From: Culex pipiens pallens
Taxonomy: Eukaryota; Arthropoda; Insecta; Diptera; Culicidae
Assembly (NCBI RefSeq): GCF_016801865.2
Contig: NC_068938.1
Coordinates: 28,842,240 to 28,906,239, forward strand
Direction of reading: 5' to 3'
Length of the DNA stretch: 64,000 nucleotides
Position numbers and translations under genes: made by a program. Shown one piece after another: positions 24,701 to 36,800 of the stretch (its first letter is position 1; the number at the start of each line of letters is the position of its first letter). The notes under the pieces were generated by a model that saw only the letters and a list, made by a program, of their open reading frames with translations, searched no databases and was not told where the DNA came from.

Positions 24701-26635
24701 TATTTGAGAAAAACAAACATAACTTCTTTTGAAATCACCAACGTCTATATCACCCTGCTGTCATTGAGGGGAGCACTTTGTTATGATTCGTTTTTCTTCG
24801 CCGAATGTACATGGCGCTTTGTTCATGTTGCTTTTTTTTCGTCACGAGGTTCATGTAGTCTTTTGTTTGACAGATTGACAGGGCTATATAAACAGGGACT
24901 GCAGGTGGCAGAGATTTTGTTTATGTTACTTTATTTAAAATCATGATTAAACAGACTTTACTGAAGTAACTTTTGCTCATTTTTTGTGAAGAGGTAACTT
25001 ATTAGGAGTACTTTCAGAATATGCAATATGCACCCAGAAAGTGTCAAAATGTACATGATGCTTTTTGAAATGTTACCGTCGAAATAGGCAAAAGATAGGG
25101 AAAAATCGCTTATAGGAAATTGTAAAACAGACCTAATAGCCACTACCAATACACAACAAAAACTAAAGAAAACATAAACAAAAGTTGCTCAAAAAGACCA
25201 CTTTTCCAGTTCGCAAAAAAAAAACCAAAAACACACCCAGATATTACTCACCATGCCCGCTGAACCCGGTCGCAATGTACAGATTGTTGTAGTACGGATG
25301 CGGCCCGACGATGCCATTCTCGTCGAACGTGTTGTACTCGTAAAACCCGGCCCAGGCGCTCTTCACCTTGATGTTCTCAAAGCACGGCACCAAATTCGCC
25401 AGCTGCGGCCACACGTGACTGTCAAAGTAACCGTAATCCACGTCCAGGTTGTCTACCGAGGGTTCTTCCTCAGGACCGGGGCTCCTTCCGGCCAGATAAT
25501 TTCCACCAAGGCCATCCCGCCGGAAGTACGTTCCGGTGGGATCGATCGTGAGCGGGGTGTTGATTCCGGGGCCACCGTCGCTGCCACACTGGTACACGTA
25601 CACGTACCGCTTGCGAGGTTCCACCGGCAGTGGCACACTCAGCATGCCCTGGCCCGTTCCGATGCGAGCCATTTTGGCAATTTTGCCCGATTGGGCACCG
25701 GCCGCAATGATCGCGATGGAGAACTTGATGTCGCGCACTTCGCCGTCCTTCATCCGGATGTACGCCTTGTCCAGACCTTCGTACTCGCCCTGGTTGATGC
25801 CTTCGGCTAGAATATCCGGCTGTTTGCGGAACTCGAATCCGACCATTTCCGCCTCGACGTAGTGGGCGCCGTACTCGATGGCGCGTTTCTTGAAGCCGGA
25901 GAGCAGTGCCCACGGATCAAACCAACCTTCCTTTTCGAGGCCGTGACAACCGAGCGCGATTCCTTCGGTGTTCATCCAGGGGAAGCGTTCTTTGAGTCGT
26001 GCCGCAGTTAAAATTTCATTCTTCGCTCCGAGCGTGTTTTGCAGTTTGGAATTCTCCTGCAGCTGTTCCGCTCCTTGCTCCGAGGCCAACATCAGATATC
26101 CGTACGGGGTGAAGTTGACCTCCACGTCGTCTCCCAGATGTTCCTTAATATTCCGCATAAACTCCGCCCCGTACAAACTCATCTGGATGTTTTCCACAAT
26201 CGAAAACTGCTGCCTCAACCCGCCCACCGACAGACACGTGGACGCTTCCTGGTAGGTCGCATCTTTCTCCACCACGACCACGTTCAACCCATTCCGGGCC
26301 CGTTTCTTCAGCCAGTACGCAATCGACGAACCCACGCCACCTCCCCCAATGACCAGCACGTCACAGTGGCTCTGGAACTCCTCCCTCCGGTACCGTTCCA
26401 AATAGTTGTCCACACTCTCGACCGATTCCCGCTTCGGCAGGATAAAGTTCTTGACACGTTTCATGTCGTTCCCGAGAATCTTCATCGTTCGCGACAGCGG
26501 GTTCTGCAGGTTCGCCTCGACCTCCTCCGGCCGCACCTTGGAGTCATCTCCTTTTCCGCCGTCGGATGCGAACCTCCGGGCACTTCCACACGACAGCGGC
26601 CGCCGGCCCAAAAGGGATCGACTCAAACGGAACAT
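18778..26635 (-). CDS. FOXRED1: FOXRED1, mitochondrial FAD-dependent oxidoreductase (complex I assembly)
   Basis: Flavoprotein of the DAO family, required in animals for assembly of mitochondrial complex I. Exons are 25252-26635 and 18778-18917 on the minus strand. The 6334-bp intron has donor GTGAGT and acceptor TTCCAG and interrupts a glycine codon inside GFSGHG|IQQTP, a continuous motif in human FOXRED1. The product is 507 residues; human is 486. The N-terminus MFRLSRSLLGRRPL is arginine-rich and fits a mitochondrial presequence. DVLVIGGGGVGSSIAYWL (92-109) is the FAD-binding dinucleotide fold, with acidic E123 ending the second strand. The C-terminal exon completes the fold (AVGRAISEMIIDGDF). 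The intron carries repeats only, and I see no nested gene in it. Reading through the donor would stop one codon later, so the second exon is needed. Confidence 0.95.
19361..19530. mobile_element. MITE with AAGGAGGTAT ends
   Basis: AAGGAGGTATTAGAATATGG at the left and TACGTAG-like TCAGATACCTCCTT at the right are inverse, with inner CAAACAAACAAACTCGCAC mirrored by GTGCGAGACTGTTTGTTTG. A half copy is at about 22665-22755, with GTGCGAGTTTGTTTGTTTGC and AGCTCCTTTAG. It is inside the FOXRED1 intron. Confidence 0.75.
19870..20010 (+). repeat. Diverged repeat, copy 1
   Basis: The block with CATTTCATTAGGGCA, GTAAACATTTGGGATTA and CATTCATTAGTACACTCC recurs in the same order at 22070-22220. Both lie in the FOXRED1 intron. 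The function is unknown. Confidence 0.6.
20180..20370 (+). repeat. Short repeated block GAGGGCACCGGC
   Basis: GAGGGCACCGGC followed by ACTCCAGGTT and TGGCCAC occurs twice about 150 bp apart. It looks like a fragment of a dispersed element, and no frame is recognised. Confidence 0.4.
21165..21325. mobile_element. MITE with AGGGTTCGTTCAAAAATTAC ends
   Basis: AGGGTTCGTTCAAAAATTAC plus GTCCA at the left is mirrored by TGGACGTAATATTTGAACAA plus ACCCT at the right. The interior has two G-runs of 9-10. It is 161 bp and non-coding. Confidence 0.8.
22070..22220 (+). repeat. Diverged repeat, copy 2
   Basis: Partner of 19870-20010. The preceding sequence (22025-22060) is an inverse of the same TGCCCTAATGAAATGTTTGG motif, so this area holds direct and inverted versions. 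Confidence 0.55.
23194..23625. mobile_element. DNA-transposon-like element with nested CTGCCGTTCTACGCATAA repeats
   Basis: The 432-bp element is bounded by CTGCCGTTCTACGCATAATT and its inverse. The core TCTACGCATAATTGTCCCA also occurs internally near 23360, and inverted near 23521 as GGGACAATTATGCGTGGA. TA flanks the left end. The ends resemble those of the 1-kb element at 35105. It is non-coding. Confidence 0.75.
24273..24350. mobile_element. Foldback MITE, AGGTCCTATAAAC family, copy 3 (short form)
   Basis: A 78-bp element from TCTAGAGTTTTTT to AAAAACTCTAGA, with AGGTCCTATAAACATATGAA and GTTTATTGGTCC inside. It is in the FOXRED1 intron. Confidence 0.8.
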
Positions 26636-27855
26636 TCTGTTCTAATGATCCTTTCACAAGCCTCGTTGACGATTGATTGCCACAATTTAGCGTAATGCCG
26701 TCCTTATGGGGTGGCCGGTTATCTTATCAGTGGCAATTTACGTATGATTCTGCCTCGCTGTTTGCTGTCTAGCAGATGCTTGAGATGTTTGCTTGCGTTG
26801 ATTTGCTCAAAGCTTAACAACAAGTGCTCCCATTCAAAAATGCACGTTCATGACGAGGATTTCCGGCTATTTGTGTGGCTTAAATGCATTCAAATCCTTT
26901 CCATTACCGGGCAAATTTTTAATGATGACTTTTTTAGTTTATATTTTGCCTAGAAGTTTGATTCTTATGTAAGACTTTCTTTCCTACATTAATCACTTTC
27001 GGCAATCACATTTATTTTCATTCTAGGATCTACTCGCATGTCGGTTCACCATTTCGCGATAACTTTTTTTTAACTTATTTTACGAATTTAAAATAAAAAT
27101 TTGGTAAACTTGTAATCTCGCACGCCGCGGATACAGATGTTTACATAAAAGTTCTGAACCGAAAGTGAAATTTTGATTGACAGATGGAGTGGCCGCGCGC
27201 GGTAAACAAAACACGTTTTCGTGCAGTTTTTGCACGGTGAAAAAAAAAGATGCACATTGGAGGGGAAATTTTCAGTGAAAATTTGTTTTACCCAAAGTAT
27301 GATGACACGCAAAAACAACAAATTTGAGACCGTTTTGACATTTTGTGACGCGTCAAAAATATTAAAATTTTAAGCCATGGTTTCAAAATTTTAAAGAAAA
27401 AAGTGTTTTAAAAAGGCATTGTAGGGGATTGAAACTCGTCTGAAAAACTGTATTAGTTTCTCCTTCAAAACGGTAGCGGCCCTGTTTATTACACTGTGAA
27501 ATTATCCATGGCTAATCCAAGGAACCAAAAGGTGGCAACAGGTCCGTCCAAAAGGGGTGCTGCCAAAGGTGCTGCAAAAAACTTATTATTTTTATCAAAT
27601 TTTCGAACAAATCAGCAACTTTTTACAAGTTTGATAGGCAACCTACACTTAAAAGTTAGTTTTGTTATTTGTTTTTGCAAAACTCATGTTTTTTAATGAA
27701 AGTGCAGAAAATATTCGTAATTACCTTTTCCCTCTTGGTGGCGCTTTGTATTAGTATGTGTGTGGTCGAAGATTGCGAACGTGCACGCAGAACACAGAAC
27801 AGTGAGAACTAGCGAAAATGCCTCACTTTCTTCTGATGCAAGTCGCCATATTGAA
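26636..27855. other. FOXRED1 upstream region
   Basis: The FOXRED1 promoter is expected just above 26635, but no core element is evident. A GC-rich patch at 27118-27205 is notable; no gene is recognised. Confidence 0.4.
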
Positions 27856-28183
27856 ATTGGGTACTAAAGCCCTATGTAAATTTTTATGTACAATGGTAAA
27901 AACACGATTAAAAACCATTTCTGATCACTTTTTTTCATTTTATTACAAAAAAAAAAGACAAGACAACATTTTATCGATGGATCAACTCTGGTCCCCTTGG
28001 AACGAGCTGTCAAGTAGGAGCTTTTCTGTCAAGAAGGACCGCGAGGTTAATTTTTCAAAATTGATTTAAAAATCCATTTTAAACTCTTTGTGGTCGTACA
28101 AAGGGTCATTGTACTCAGAAAAATAAGCTTTATCGCTGTAAACAATAATATCAGCAATCTAAGCTTCATTTTAGGACCCAATT
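27856..28183. mobile_element. MITE with GGGTACTAAAGC / TTTTAGGACCC ends
   Basis: It starts ATTGGGTACTAAAGCCCTAT and ends TTTTAGGACCCAATT. The left arm is nearly identical to 12186-12250 and related to the hairpin at 8098. Confidence 0.6.
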
Positions 28184-28316
28184 GCTTGGAGTTTATACCC
28201 GTGACACTAGTCCATTTGTTATGCAAACCTTAGTTTTCAAAATATCTATGTATTTAGGTATAGACAAAAAAAATCCCAACAAAAAACTTTTAGTGGCAAA
28301 AATAGAAATATTTTTA

Positions 28317-29282
28317 AAATTATAAAATTATAACATTATAAAATTATAAAATTATAAAATTATAAAATTATAAAATTAAAAAATTATAAAATTATAAAAT
28401 TATAAAATTATAAAATTATAAAATTATAAAATTATAAAATTATAAAATTATAAAATTATAAAATTATAAAATTATAAAATTATAAAATTATAAAATTATA
28501 AAATTATAAAATTATAAATTATAAAATTATAAAATTATAAAATTATAAAATTATAAAATTATAAAATTATAAAATTATAAAATTATAAAATTATAAAATT
28601 ATAAAATTATAAAATTTAAAATTATAAAATTATAAAATTATAAAATTATAAAATTATAAAATTATAAAATTATAAAATTATAAAATTATAAAATTATAAA
28701 ATTATAAAATTATAAAATTATAAAATTATAAAATTATAAAATTATAAAATTATAAAATTATAAAATTATAAAATTATAAAATTATAAAATTATAAAATTA
28801 TAAAATTATAAAATTATAAAATTATAAAATTATAAAATTATAAAATTATAAAATTATAAAATTATAAAATTATAAAATTATAAAATTATAAAATTATAAA
28901 ATTATAAAATTATAAAATTATAAAATTATAAAATTATAAAATTATAAAATTATAAAATTATAAAATTATAAAATTATAAAATTATAAAATTATAAAATTA
29001 TGAAATTATAAAATTATAAAATTATAAAATTATAAAATTATAAAATTATAAAATTGTAAAATTATAAAATTATAAAATTATAAAATTATAAAATTATAAA
29101 ATTATAAAATTATAAAATTATAAAATTATAAAATTATAAAATTATAAAATTATAAAATTATAAAATTATAAAATTATAAAATTATAAAATTATAAAATTA
29201 TAAAATTATAAAATTATAAAATTATAAAATTATAAAATTATAAAATTATAAAATTATAAAATTATAAAATTTTAAAATTATT
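28317..29282. repeat. 8-bp tandem array, unit AAAATTAT, block 1
   Basis: About 120 almost identical copies, with rare slips and substitutions. Confidence 0.98.
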
Positions 29283-29569
29283 ACTGCGGGCGTCAATAAT
29301 TAGAGTTCACGCGCGGTGATACGACCGCAAGATAATGGTCGCATGACAGCCGCATGACAACCGCAGAACAAATTTTTGGCTGTTGTCAAAGGTTGCCTTG
29401 TGTTTTCAGTTGACTTTTTGGAAAATATTCAAAACAAACCAAGTTGACAACCAAATCAACGCAGAATTTCAGTTCAAATTGCTGATTTTTACACTGCGGT
29501 AGTTAGGCGGCAATAATCTCCTGTCACTCACAGCGAAGGAGAAACGTGATTTTATCTCGCAATAAGCAA
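29283..29569. other. Non-repeat island splitting the AAAATTAT array
   Basis: This 287-bp unique sequence starts TTACTGCGGGCGTC and contains GCATGACAGCCGCATGACAA. The same 8-bp unit lies on both sides in the same orientation, so it looks like an insertion into one array or the seed from which the array spread. No long open frame. Confidence 0.6.
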
Positions 29570-30300
29570 TATAAAATTATAAAATTATAAAATTATAAAA
29601 TTATAAAATTATGAAATTATAAAATTATAAAATTATAAAATTATAAAATTATAAAATTATAATATTATAAAATTATAAAATTATAAAATTATAAAATTAT
29701 AAAATTATAAAATTATAAAATTATAAAATTATAAAATTATAAAATTATAAAATTATAAAATTATAAAATTATAAAATTATAAAATTATAAAATTATAAAA
29801 TTATAAAATTATAAAATTATAAAATTATAAAATTATAAAATTATAAAATTATAAAATTATAAAATTATAAAATTATAAAATTATAAAATTATAAAATTAT
29901 AAAATTATAAAATTATAAAATTATAAAATTATAAAATTATAAAATTATAAAATTATAAAATTATAAAATTATAAAATTATAAAATTATAAAATTATAAAA
30001 TTATAAAATTATAAAATTATAAAATTATAAAATTATAAAATTATAAAATTATAAAATTATAAAATTATAAAATTATAAAATTATAAAATTATAAAATTAT
30101 AAAATTATAAAATTATAAAATTATAAAATTATAAAATTATAAAATTATAAAATTATAAAATTATAAAATTATAAAATTATAAAATTATAAAATTATAAAA
30201 TTATAAAATTTTAAAATCCAAAAATTTAAAAATTTTAAAATTATAAAATTATAAAATGAAAAAAAAATTGAATTATAAAATATTAAATTATAAAGCTAAT
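29570..30300. repeat. 8-bp tandem array, unit AAAATTAT, block 2
   Basis: About 80 copies to about 30210, then degenerate units to about 30300. It ends about 300 bp before the likely Acinus transcription start. Confidence 0.97.
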
Positions 30301-30674
30301 CGATTATAAAATAAGAAAATTGGAAAATTATGTACAAAATTGGGAGGTACCCAAAACTGCAACGCTCACACTCTACCCACACTTTAGGTAGTCTCCAATT
30401 TACCCTCATTCTTTTCGTGCAGTTTTGAAACGACGACGACTGACAAGCCGCGAAGCAGATTAAAAATAAGAAGAAGAAGCACACACACTCTTTTCTCGAT
30501 GGTGGTCATTTTACGGTGCGCGTTGCAGTTCGTTTGAAATAATTCGCATTAATTACCCGTTTTTACGCCGGAAATCGTTTAAAAAGTGTCGCACTCTGTA
30601 GTTCACGTTTCGCGGATTCGGGAAAGTGTAAAAGTGAGCGGCGGAGGTTGAAATTTGACCGGAATTAGGGCGAG

Positions 30675-30818
30675 GTAAGTTGGGCTAGATTTTGACGTCA
30701 GAAAGGCGAAAAATTGAAATTGTGGCTCCGGCGGCTGCCATGGTTTTTAATGCCGGCTTGGTTGCGGGCTTTGCGATCTGAAATTTAATGGCTTTTCTTT
30801 TTTTTCTGTTTGCGGTAG
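30675..30818 (+). promoter_or_regulatory. Intron in the Acinus 5' UTR
   Basis: Donor GCGAG|GTAAGT and acceptor TTTGCGGTAG are separated by 144 bp, just before the Acinus start codon at 30827. An ATG at 30788 falls inside this intron and is not used as the start. Confidence 0.75.
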
Positions 30819-30826
30819 GATTTAAG

Positions 30827-33800
30827 ATGCGTCGCAAGGCAGCGGATAAAAACAAAACATCGCCGGAGAAGGTGTCCCGGCGGTCGTCGCGGAGGGGCCG
30901 CGAGCGGGAAGAGGAAGCCGTAGAAAAGGATGAGGCGGTTGAGCAGGAAGGTGAAGAAGCGGTTCCGGCCGAGGCCGCCGAAGAGAGTGGCGGTTCCGAT
31001 AGAGAGGAGGAGGAAGCTCCCAAGAGGCGGGGTGGCCGCAGGACGGCGGCAACGAGAACCAGGAAGACGTCGGAAAAGTCTGTGTCGACGCCCCGGCGGA
31101 GCAGCCGACGCAAGTCGTGCTCGGTGGAACCGTCGGATAAGGAGGACAGTGACCGGGAAGAGAACGGAGGCGAAATTGCGTCCGGCAAGGACAAGGACAC
31201 CACGGTGATGGAGACGATCGTGGAGGAGGAGAAGGCCGAAGAAGAGAGTGCTCCGGTGGCTGAGGTTGTGGAGAAGGTTGAAGAGAAGCCGGAACCGGAG
31301 CCAGAAGTTGAGGAAGAGCCTAAAGCAGAGCCTGAAACGGAGGCTGAACCTGAAGAGACGAAGGAAGTTGAACAAACACCAGAGCCAGAGCCGGAGCAGG
31401 TCCAGCGGAAGGAAGAGGAGCTGGAAAAGCTCAACGGTGACGACGAAGAGGAGGTGGCCGAACCGGAGCCAGAGCCGGCATCGGTTGCTGAAGAGCAACG
31501 GGATGAGGACGAAGCTCCACCGTGCGAGCAATCGCGTGAGTCTGGTGAGGTAGATTCCGAGAGTGTCCAGGATGACGAAAGTCAGCAGGCGCTGCCCAAA
31601 CGAGAGGAACCGACCAAGGAAGCTTCTCCAAAAGCTGGTGAAGCCTCCGAGGACGATTCCTCTTCGGACAAGGGCGATCGCCAACCTGAACCTGAACCCG
31701 AACCAGCACCTAAACCTGCACGTAAATCACGCTTCAGATCTCGCACGCCCGAACGTAGGGAACAAACGGAGGCTCCGACGCCGGAACATGAGGATGAACC
31801 CAAACAGCAGCAGCAGCAGCAGGACGAAGAAGAGGACAAAGTCGACGAAGAGCTGGAAGCGGGCGAAATCAAGGACGACCCTGCTCCGAAGCGAAGCCCC
31901 GAAAAGAAACCGGTCGAACCGGCGCCACGTCGAACTCTACAGCGAAAGCGACGTTGGCTTTCTTCGAAACCCGACAGCTCCAAGTCGTCGGTCATTACAA
32001 TTTCCACAGATTCACTTAAAAACATCATCTCCGAGCCGGTGCGACCGGTTCCGCTGTCGGATGTCAAGCTGGAATCCTCTCCTGAACCGGAAGAGGTCGA
32101 GGACAGCGCCGAAGAGGGCCGCCGTCGTCGCTCCCGGGACAAACCGTCCAAATCTTCGGAGAAGGAAAACGTCGAACACGACGACGAAAGCGGCGAAAAG
32201 CCAGAAAAGCAGGAAAAACCTGCGGCTCGCAAAATCAGCATCGTCAGCGACGATGGCAAACCGCTGGCCAAAGCACCGAGCCCGTCGCGGAACCATTCCA
32301 GTAGCATCCTGTACATCACCAACCTGGTGCGCCCGTTCACCGTGCTGCAGCTGAAGAGTCTGCTCGCTCGCACTGGAAAAATCGTCGAGAACGGCTTCTG
32401 GATCGACAAGATCAAGTCCAAGTGCTTCGTGAAATACGACAACGAAGAGTGAGTTCAACTGTCCCCCCATTTCTCCTCAATCTAGATCTTAACCCTTGTC
32501 AAAATTTCCAGCGAAGCGATTGAGACGCGCCACGCGCTGCACGGCGTCCGGTGGCCCACGTCCAACCCCAAATGTCTGAACGTGGACTTTGGCACCGAGG
32601 CGGCGATGGAGAAGGCGATCATCTCGACGCTGGATGACGCCGGCACGACGCGCATCACGATCGACAACAGCAAGGACGCGAAGGAGTTTGGCTGGAGCAG
32701 GGATGCGGTGAAGCAGGAGGAGGTGAGTAATGGGGATGGGGTTGGGAAGATTTACGGGTCGAGTCTCGTGGTAGCGTGGAACTCTAAACAAAATGTTGCA
32801 AAAAAAAAATCCGTCCGGGAGTCATATGGATGACGTTGCAGGAATAAGTTGTCTCTGTACATTTACTGTGCGTTTCGCTCAGTACTTGTACAGAGCCAAA
32901 TTAGAAGGCTAAAAGACTTGATCACACACACATACTTCCTCAAATGGCCCTTCGCTGACTTAGTTTTCCGTCCTTTATATCTTCTTCTATGACTCTTAGT
33001 CGACCTATCCACCTAAAATTTCATTATCTTTCTTCTAAAATTTGCGTCAGCTTTCACCGATAAAGACCGATTAAATTAAATTAACAAAAAAAAAAATGGG
33101 ATGCTGGACTCGGGTTTCAACAATAAGAAGCTGTCTCTGAGGAGATATCGCTTGGTTTGCCAAGCAGTATCGATGCTCAAAATATCGTCCTGCTGAACAA
33201 CGGTCAGCCAAGCTTAAGAAGTTTCCCCAGTCCTTCACTGTGAGTTGTTGATTGCCTGCTTCTCTTGTGCTGAGGTTGAAATGGTCACGAAACGGGTAGT
33301 GGTGGATGCTTTGGACGTGAATGCAAAAGATCTACGGGATGTTGTGAAGAAATCGCTACCACGAGGTGAATTCGAAAACGTCTACTAGAATACGTTGTTG
33401 ATTTCAATTTCAAAGCTTGCGAAATCCAAGAAACTAGAAAACCACAGGATCTGTACAACTCAACTGATGTGAGACAGTCTAGTTTCAATATTTCCTTGAA
33501 TTGACGCCACCTAAATGCTAATAGGGGAAATCTACCCTTTCCAATCAAACACCTATCTTCGTCATATGGAGAGTTTGATGCTCGATTAAAGCTCCAAAAA
33601 TACTATTTGGGCTATAAACTTACCAGCAACAGCACCGCCTCGAGTAAGCACGCAAATGTATGCCACTTACTGGCCAAAAAGATCACATTTAATGCACTTT
33701 TGATCATAATTTGTATTTTGCGAGACCACTTCTCATCATTTTGTTGGCACACACAGTGACACACACGAGAATCCCTCAAACGCTTAATGAATATCGCCAA

Positions 33801-36800
33801 AATTAACTTTTCACTTTCGCTTACTTTTTCACGGCGCTTAAGATACGAAATTGCTTCCAACTACCGGCAACATGTTCTTTTGATCATTAGTAAGGCACTC
33901 ACTTGAAGAATAATCCCGAAAAATGTAATAAATTAGCAAGCGCCATCAAAAAAACAAACGCGCCAAGTCGTTTGACGTTTCAATTTTCACTTTGCATTCC
34001 ACTCGAAGGCTGAAGAAAACCGAGCGAGAGACGAAGGCAAAAAAGAACAAAGGCTGGCCGTCAACACCACCAGCAGCACAGCCAGCGATGCCAGGAAACT
34101 TTCCCTATAAATGCCACTTTTCGTGAGTGTTCGTTTGAAATGTCAGCGCAAATGGCAACACTCGACAGAGTGTTGGAAGAAAAAAGAACTAAGCCGATAT
34201 TAGAAAAATGGGCGTGGCCCAATGCATTCGCCTCGATTAGAATACCCTTGGGAATTTTTTTTTGTTAAATGCTTGGTAATGAAATAGAATAATTTTTAGT
34301 GAAAGTGAAAATAAACAGAAATGTTCACAAAAACTTGCTCTACTCGTTGGTGTACTTGGTTTTAGTAAAATTCAAGGGAGACTCTAGATTATCCAGCATC
34401 ATTCATACACGACCGCTTATTAGGATTAAAATGGGTAGATTTCCCCTATCACTCGAAATGCAGCAATCCAAAAACGAAAAATTCTACAAAATTATTAAAA
34501 TTTAAAGCATACCAATTTCAAAATAAATCATTAGATTTATGAAAAAAATCAAAAACTTATTATCACATGTTTGGACCTTGGACTGAGCCGACGAACACGA
34601 GTGTTTCTGATAAAGATAACCGCTTTTACTACAAACTAACATAAACTATTATAATTATTAATTTATCACGTGACCATTGTGTTCGAAAGTTGGGAGAGAC
34701 AAAACGCTTCACTTGTTGACGCGTGATCCTATTGATGCGCAAACTTTAAGAGATCATGAATTCAAAAATATGAAAAAATACTTATCGTGAATTTTAAAAT
34801 TTTAAATCAAGAATTCAAAAATCAACCATTTTTTTATAATAACATATATTCTTCTCAAAATTTTTGAATTTCACTCAACAATTGAAAGTTTTTGGTCGTT
34901 AGATTGTTTTTTTTTCTTGCAAAATAAAATTTCACAAAATATCTGTTTTTTAATACTTAATTTTTCATAATGCGCAATAGAGGAATCAAGCAAAGCGATT
35001 TTTTATATGCATGTTCACTTTATTACAGTATTTTTTGTAAAATAATCTAATTTTCAAAATTATTGTGTTTTTCAAAAATACTGCATTTTATTATTTGAAA
35101 TATGCTGCCGCTCTAATCTAGTCCGTCCCATATGTATTTTTGTCAAAATTGAGATAAACTTGACAAAAGTTTTAATTTTACATGTACTTTTAGCCTATTG
35201 AATAAAAAAGTAGTGTTTGTTCTAAAAAATCCAAAATAAATATGACTTTCGTGCTGTCCCATATGCAAAATAAAGGCAAGTCAGTTCCTCATATCGAAAT
35301 GTCTCGCAAATCGTGTAAATGGCTGCGAAATCATTTGAAATCTACAGAGTATGTTTTTAAGAGTACGTATAACTTGAAAATATAATTTATTGTTCATTTC
35401 TGAAGAAATATTGAAGATTTAAAAACAAGATACTCCAAACCTTTAGTGACTTTTTTCTTTTGAAATGTGCAACCACGGAAAGAAAATATAAAATACATAC
35501 CGTTATGGCTAATATCTAAACCACAAAATTAGTTATATTTTTCCATGAATGAATAAGGTTGATCCTGGTTCTGGGAGAGACTCCACCAACGATAAGCGTA
35601 GTTTTTTAAATTATTTTCAAGGGCTTAGCAGTTGAGTAATATATTTCCAATTTCCTGGTGTCGTTGCAGATCACATTTTCATATCCAGGAACTTTATTAA
35701 ATACATTATTTAAAGCAAATAAATCTGAAATAAACATTTTTTTTATAATTATTTACTTAGAAAACTACCAAAACAAACCTGGAAATGACAGTTGAACCAG
35801 GTTGAAACTGTGTTGTAAATGTTCAAGCCTACCTTGATATCATAACTGACTTGCCTTTATTTATGGACACATAAAGTCAAGTTGGTCCCTTGCTGTAAAT
35901 TTCTCAAATTTACCACCAAATTCTTAATTTTTTTTAATCAAATTTATAGTACTTGCGTTTTTAAGACTGATATTGAAATAACTGTAGAAATAATTATATA
36001 GAAATAATCAGTTTAGAACGGGAAAAATGGTGAAACTTTTTTTGGGTTTCTCACAGCGTTATCTCAGCACTCACTTTTTACATATGGGACGGACCAGATT
36101 AGAGCGGCAGTATGGGTATCATACGAAGCAAAATTTTTAATGCATTTTAATTTTATTACAGATTTTTTTTTTTTGTAAAATGCACAAATTTTCATTAAAT
36201 AGAGTATTTTTTTTATCGTCTCAAAAATTTAGAGAAAATTTATTTAAAAAATAATAATAATGTCTACCAAAAAACTACCAAAACTATCAAAATTTAAAAA
36301 ATTTTAACTTCAGTAACTACTTTCAACCTGGGTGATGAATAGAGATAATGCGTAACGTGATTTTCGAATGATCCCACTTTGTTTACTAATCTAATCTAAT
36401 CTAATCGAACACAAGCGCAACCAGTCCGAAGAAAGCATCCTGGAAGAACTTGTGGTTAGATTACGCCCCAAGTCCTTTCTTGTCAATATTAATGATTGCA
36501 TTACATCCGAGTAGCCCCGAATATGTATTGCAAAAATTAAAGCGGCCAGGCCTACTGCGTTGCATTAACCGCAGAGACAGATTCTGAGAACGGATCACAT
36601 TTCACAGAATCAACAGGGGAGGAAGGATGCGTGGACATACCGTACCAAACGCTCCGAATGAGTTGTGGTTGGTTGTGTAAGTGTAAATTTGGCAAGTAAT
36701 TATTATTTTTAAGGAGGGGGAAGAGGGAGGAGGGGGTAGAATTTGGATTAAGGACATGGAAGATGGGGTGGGGTAGGAAGGATATTTCATTTGATAAAAA

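Noticed and set aside
30788..30826. Upstream in-frame ATG of Acinus (MAFLFFLF)
   Set aside because: It lies inside the pyrimidine tract before the TGCGGTAG acceptor, so it is intronic. The hydrophobic start does not fit a nuclear protein.
30785..32442. Long minus-strand open frames opposite Acinus (up to 299 codons)
   Set aside because: They are Ser/Leu/Arg-rich mirror translations of the low-complexity Glu/Lys-rich coding exon, and they lack splice or start support.
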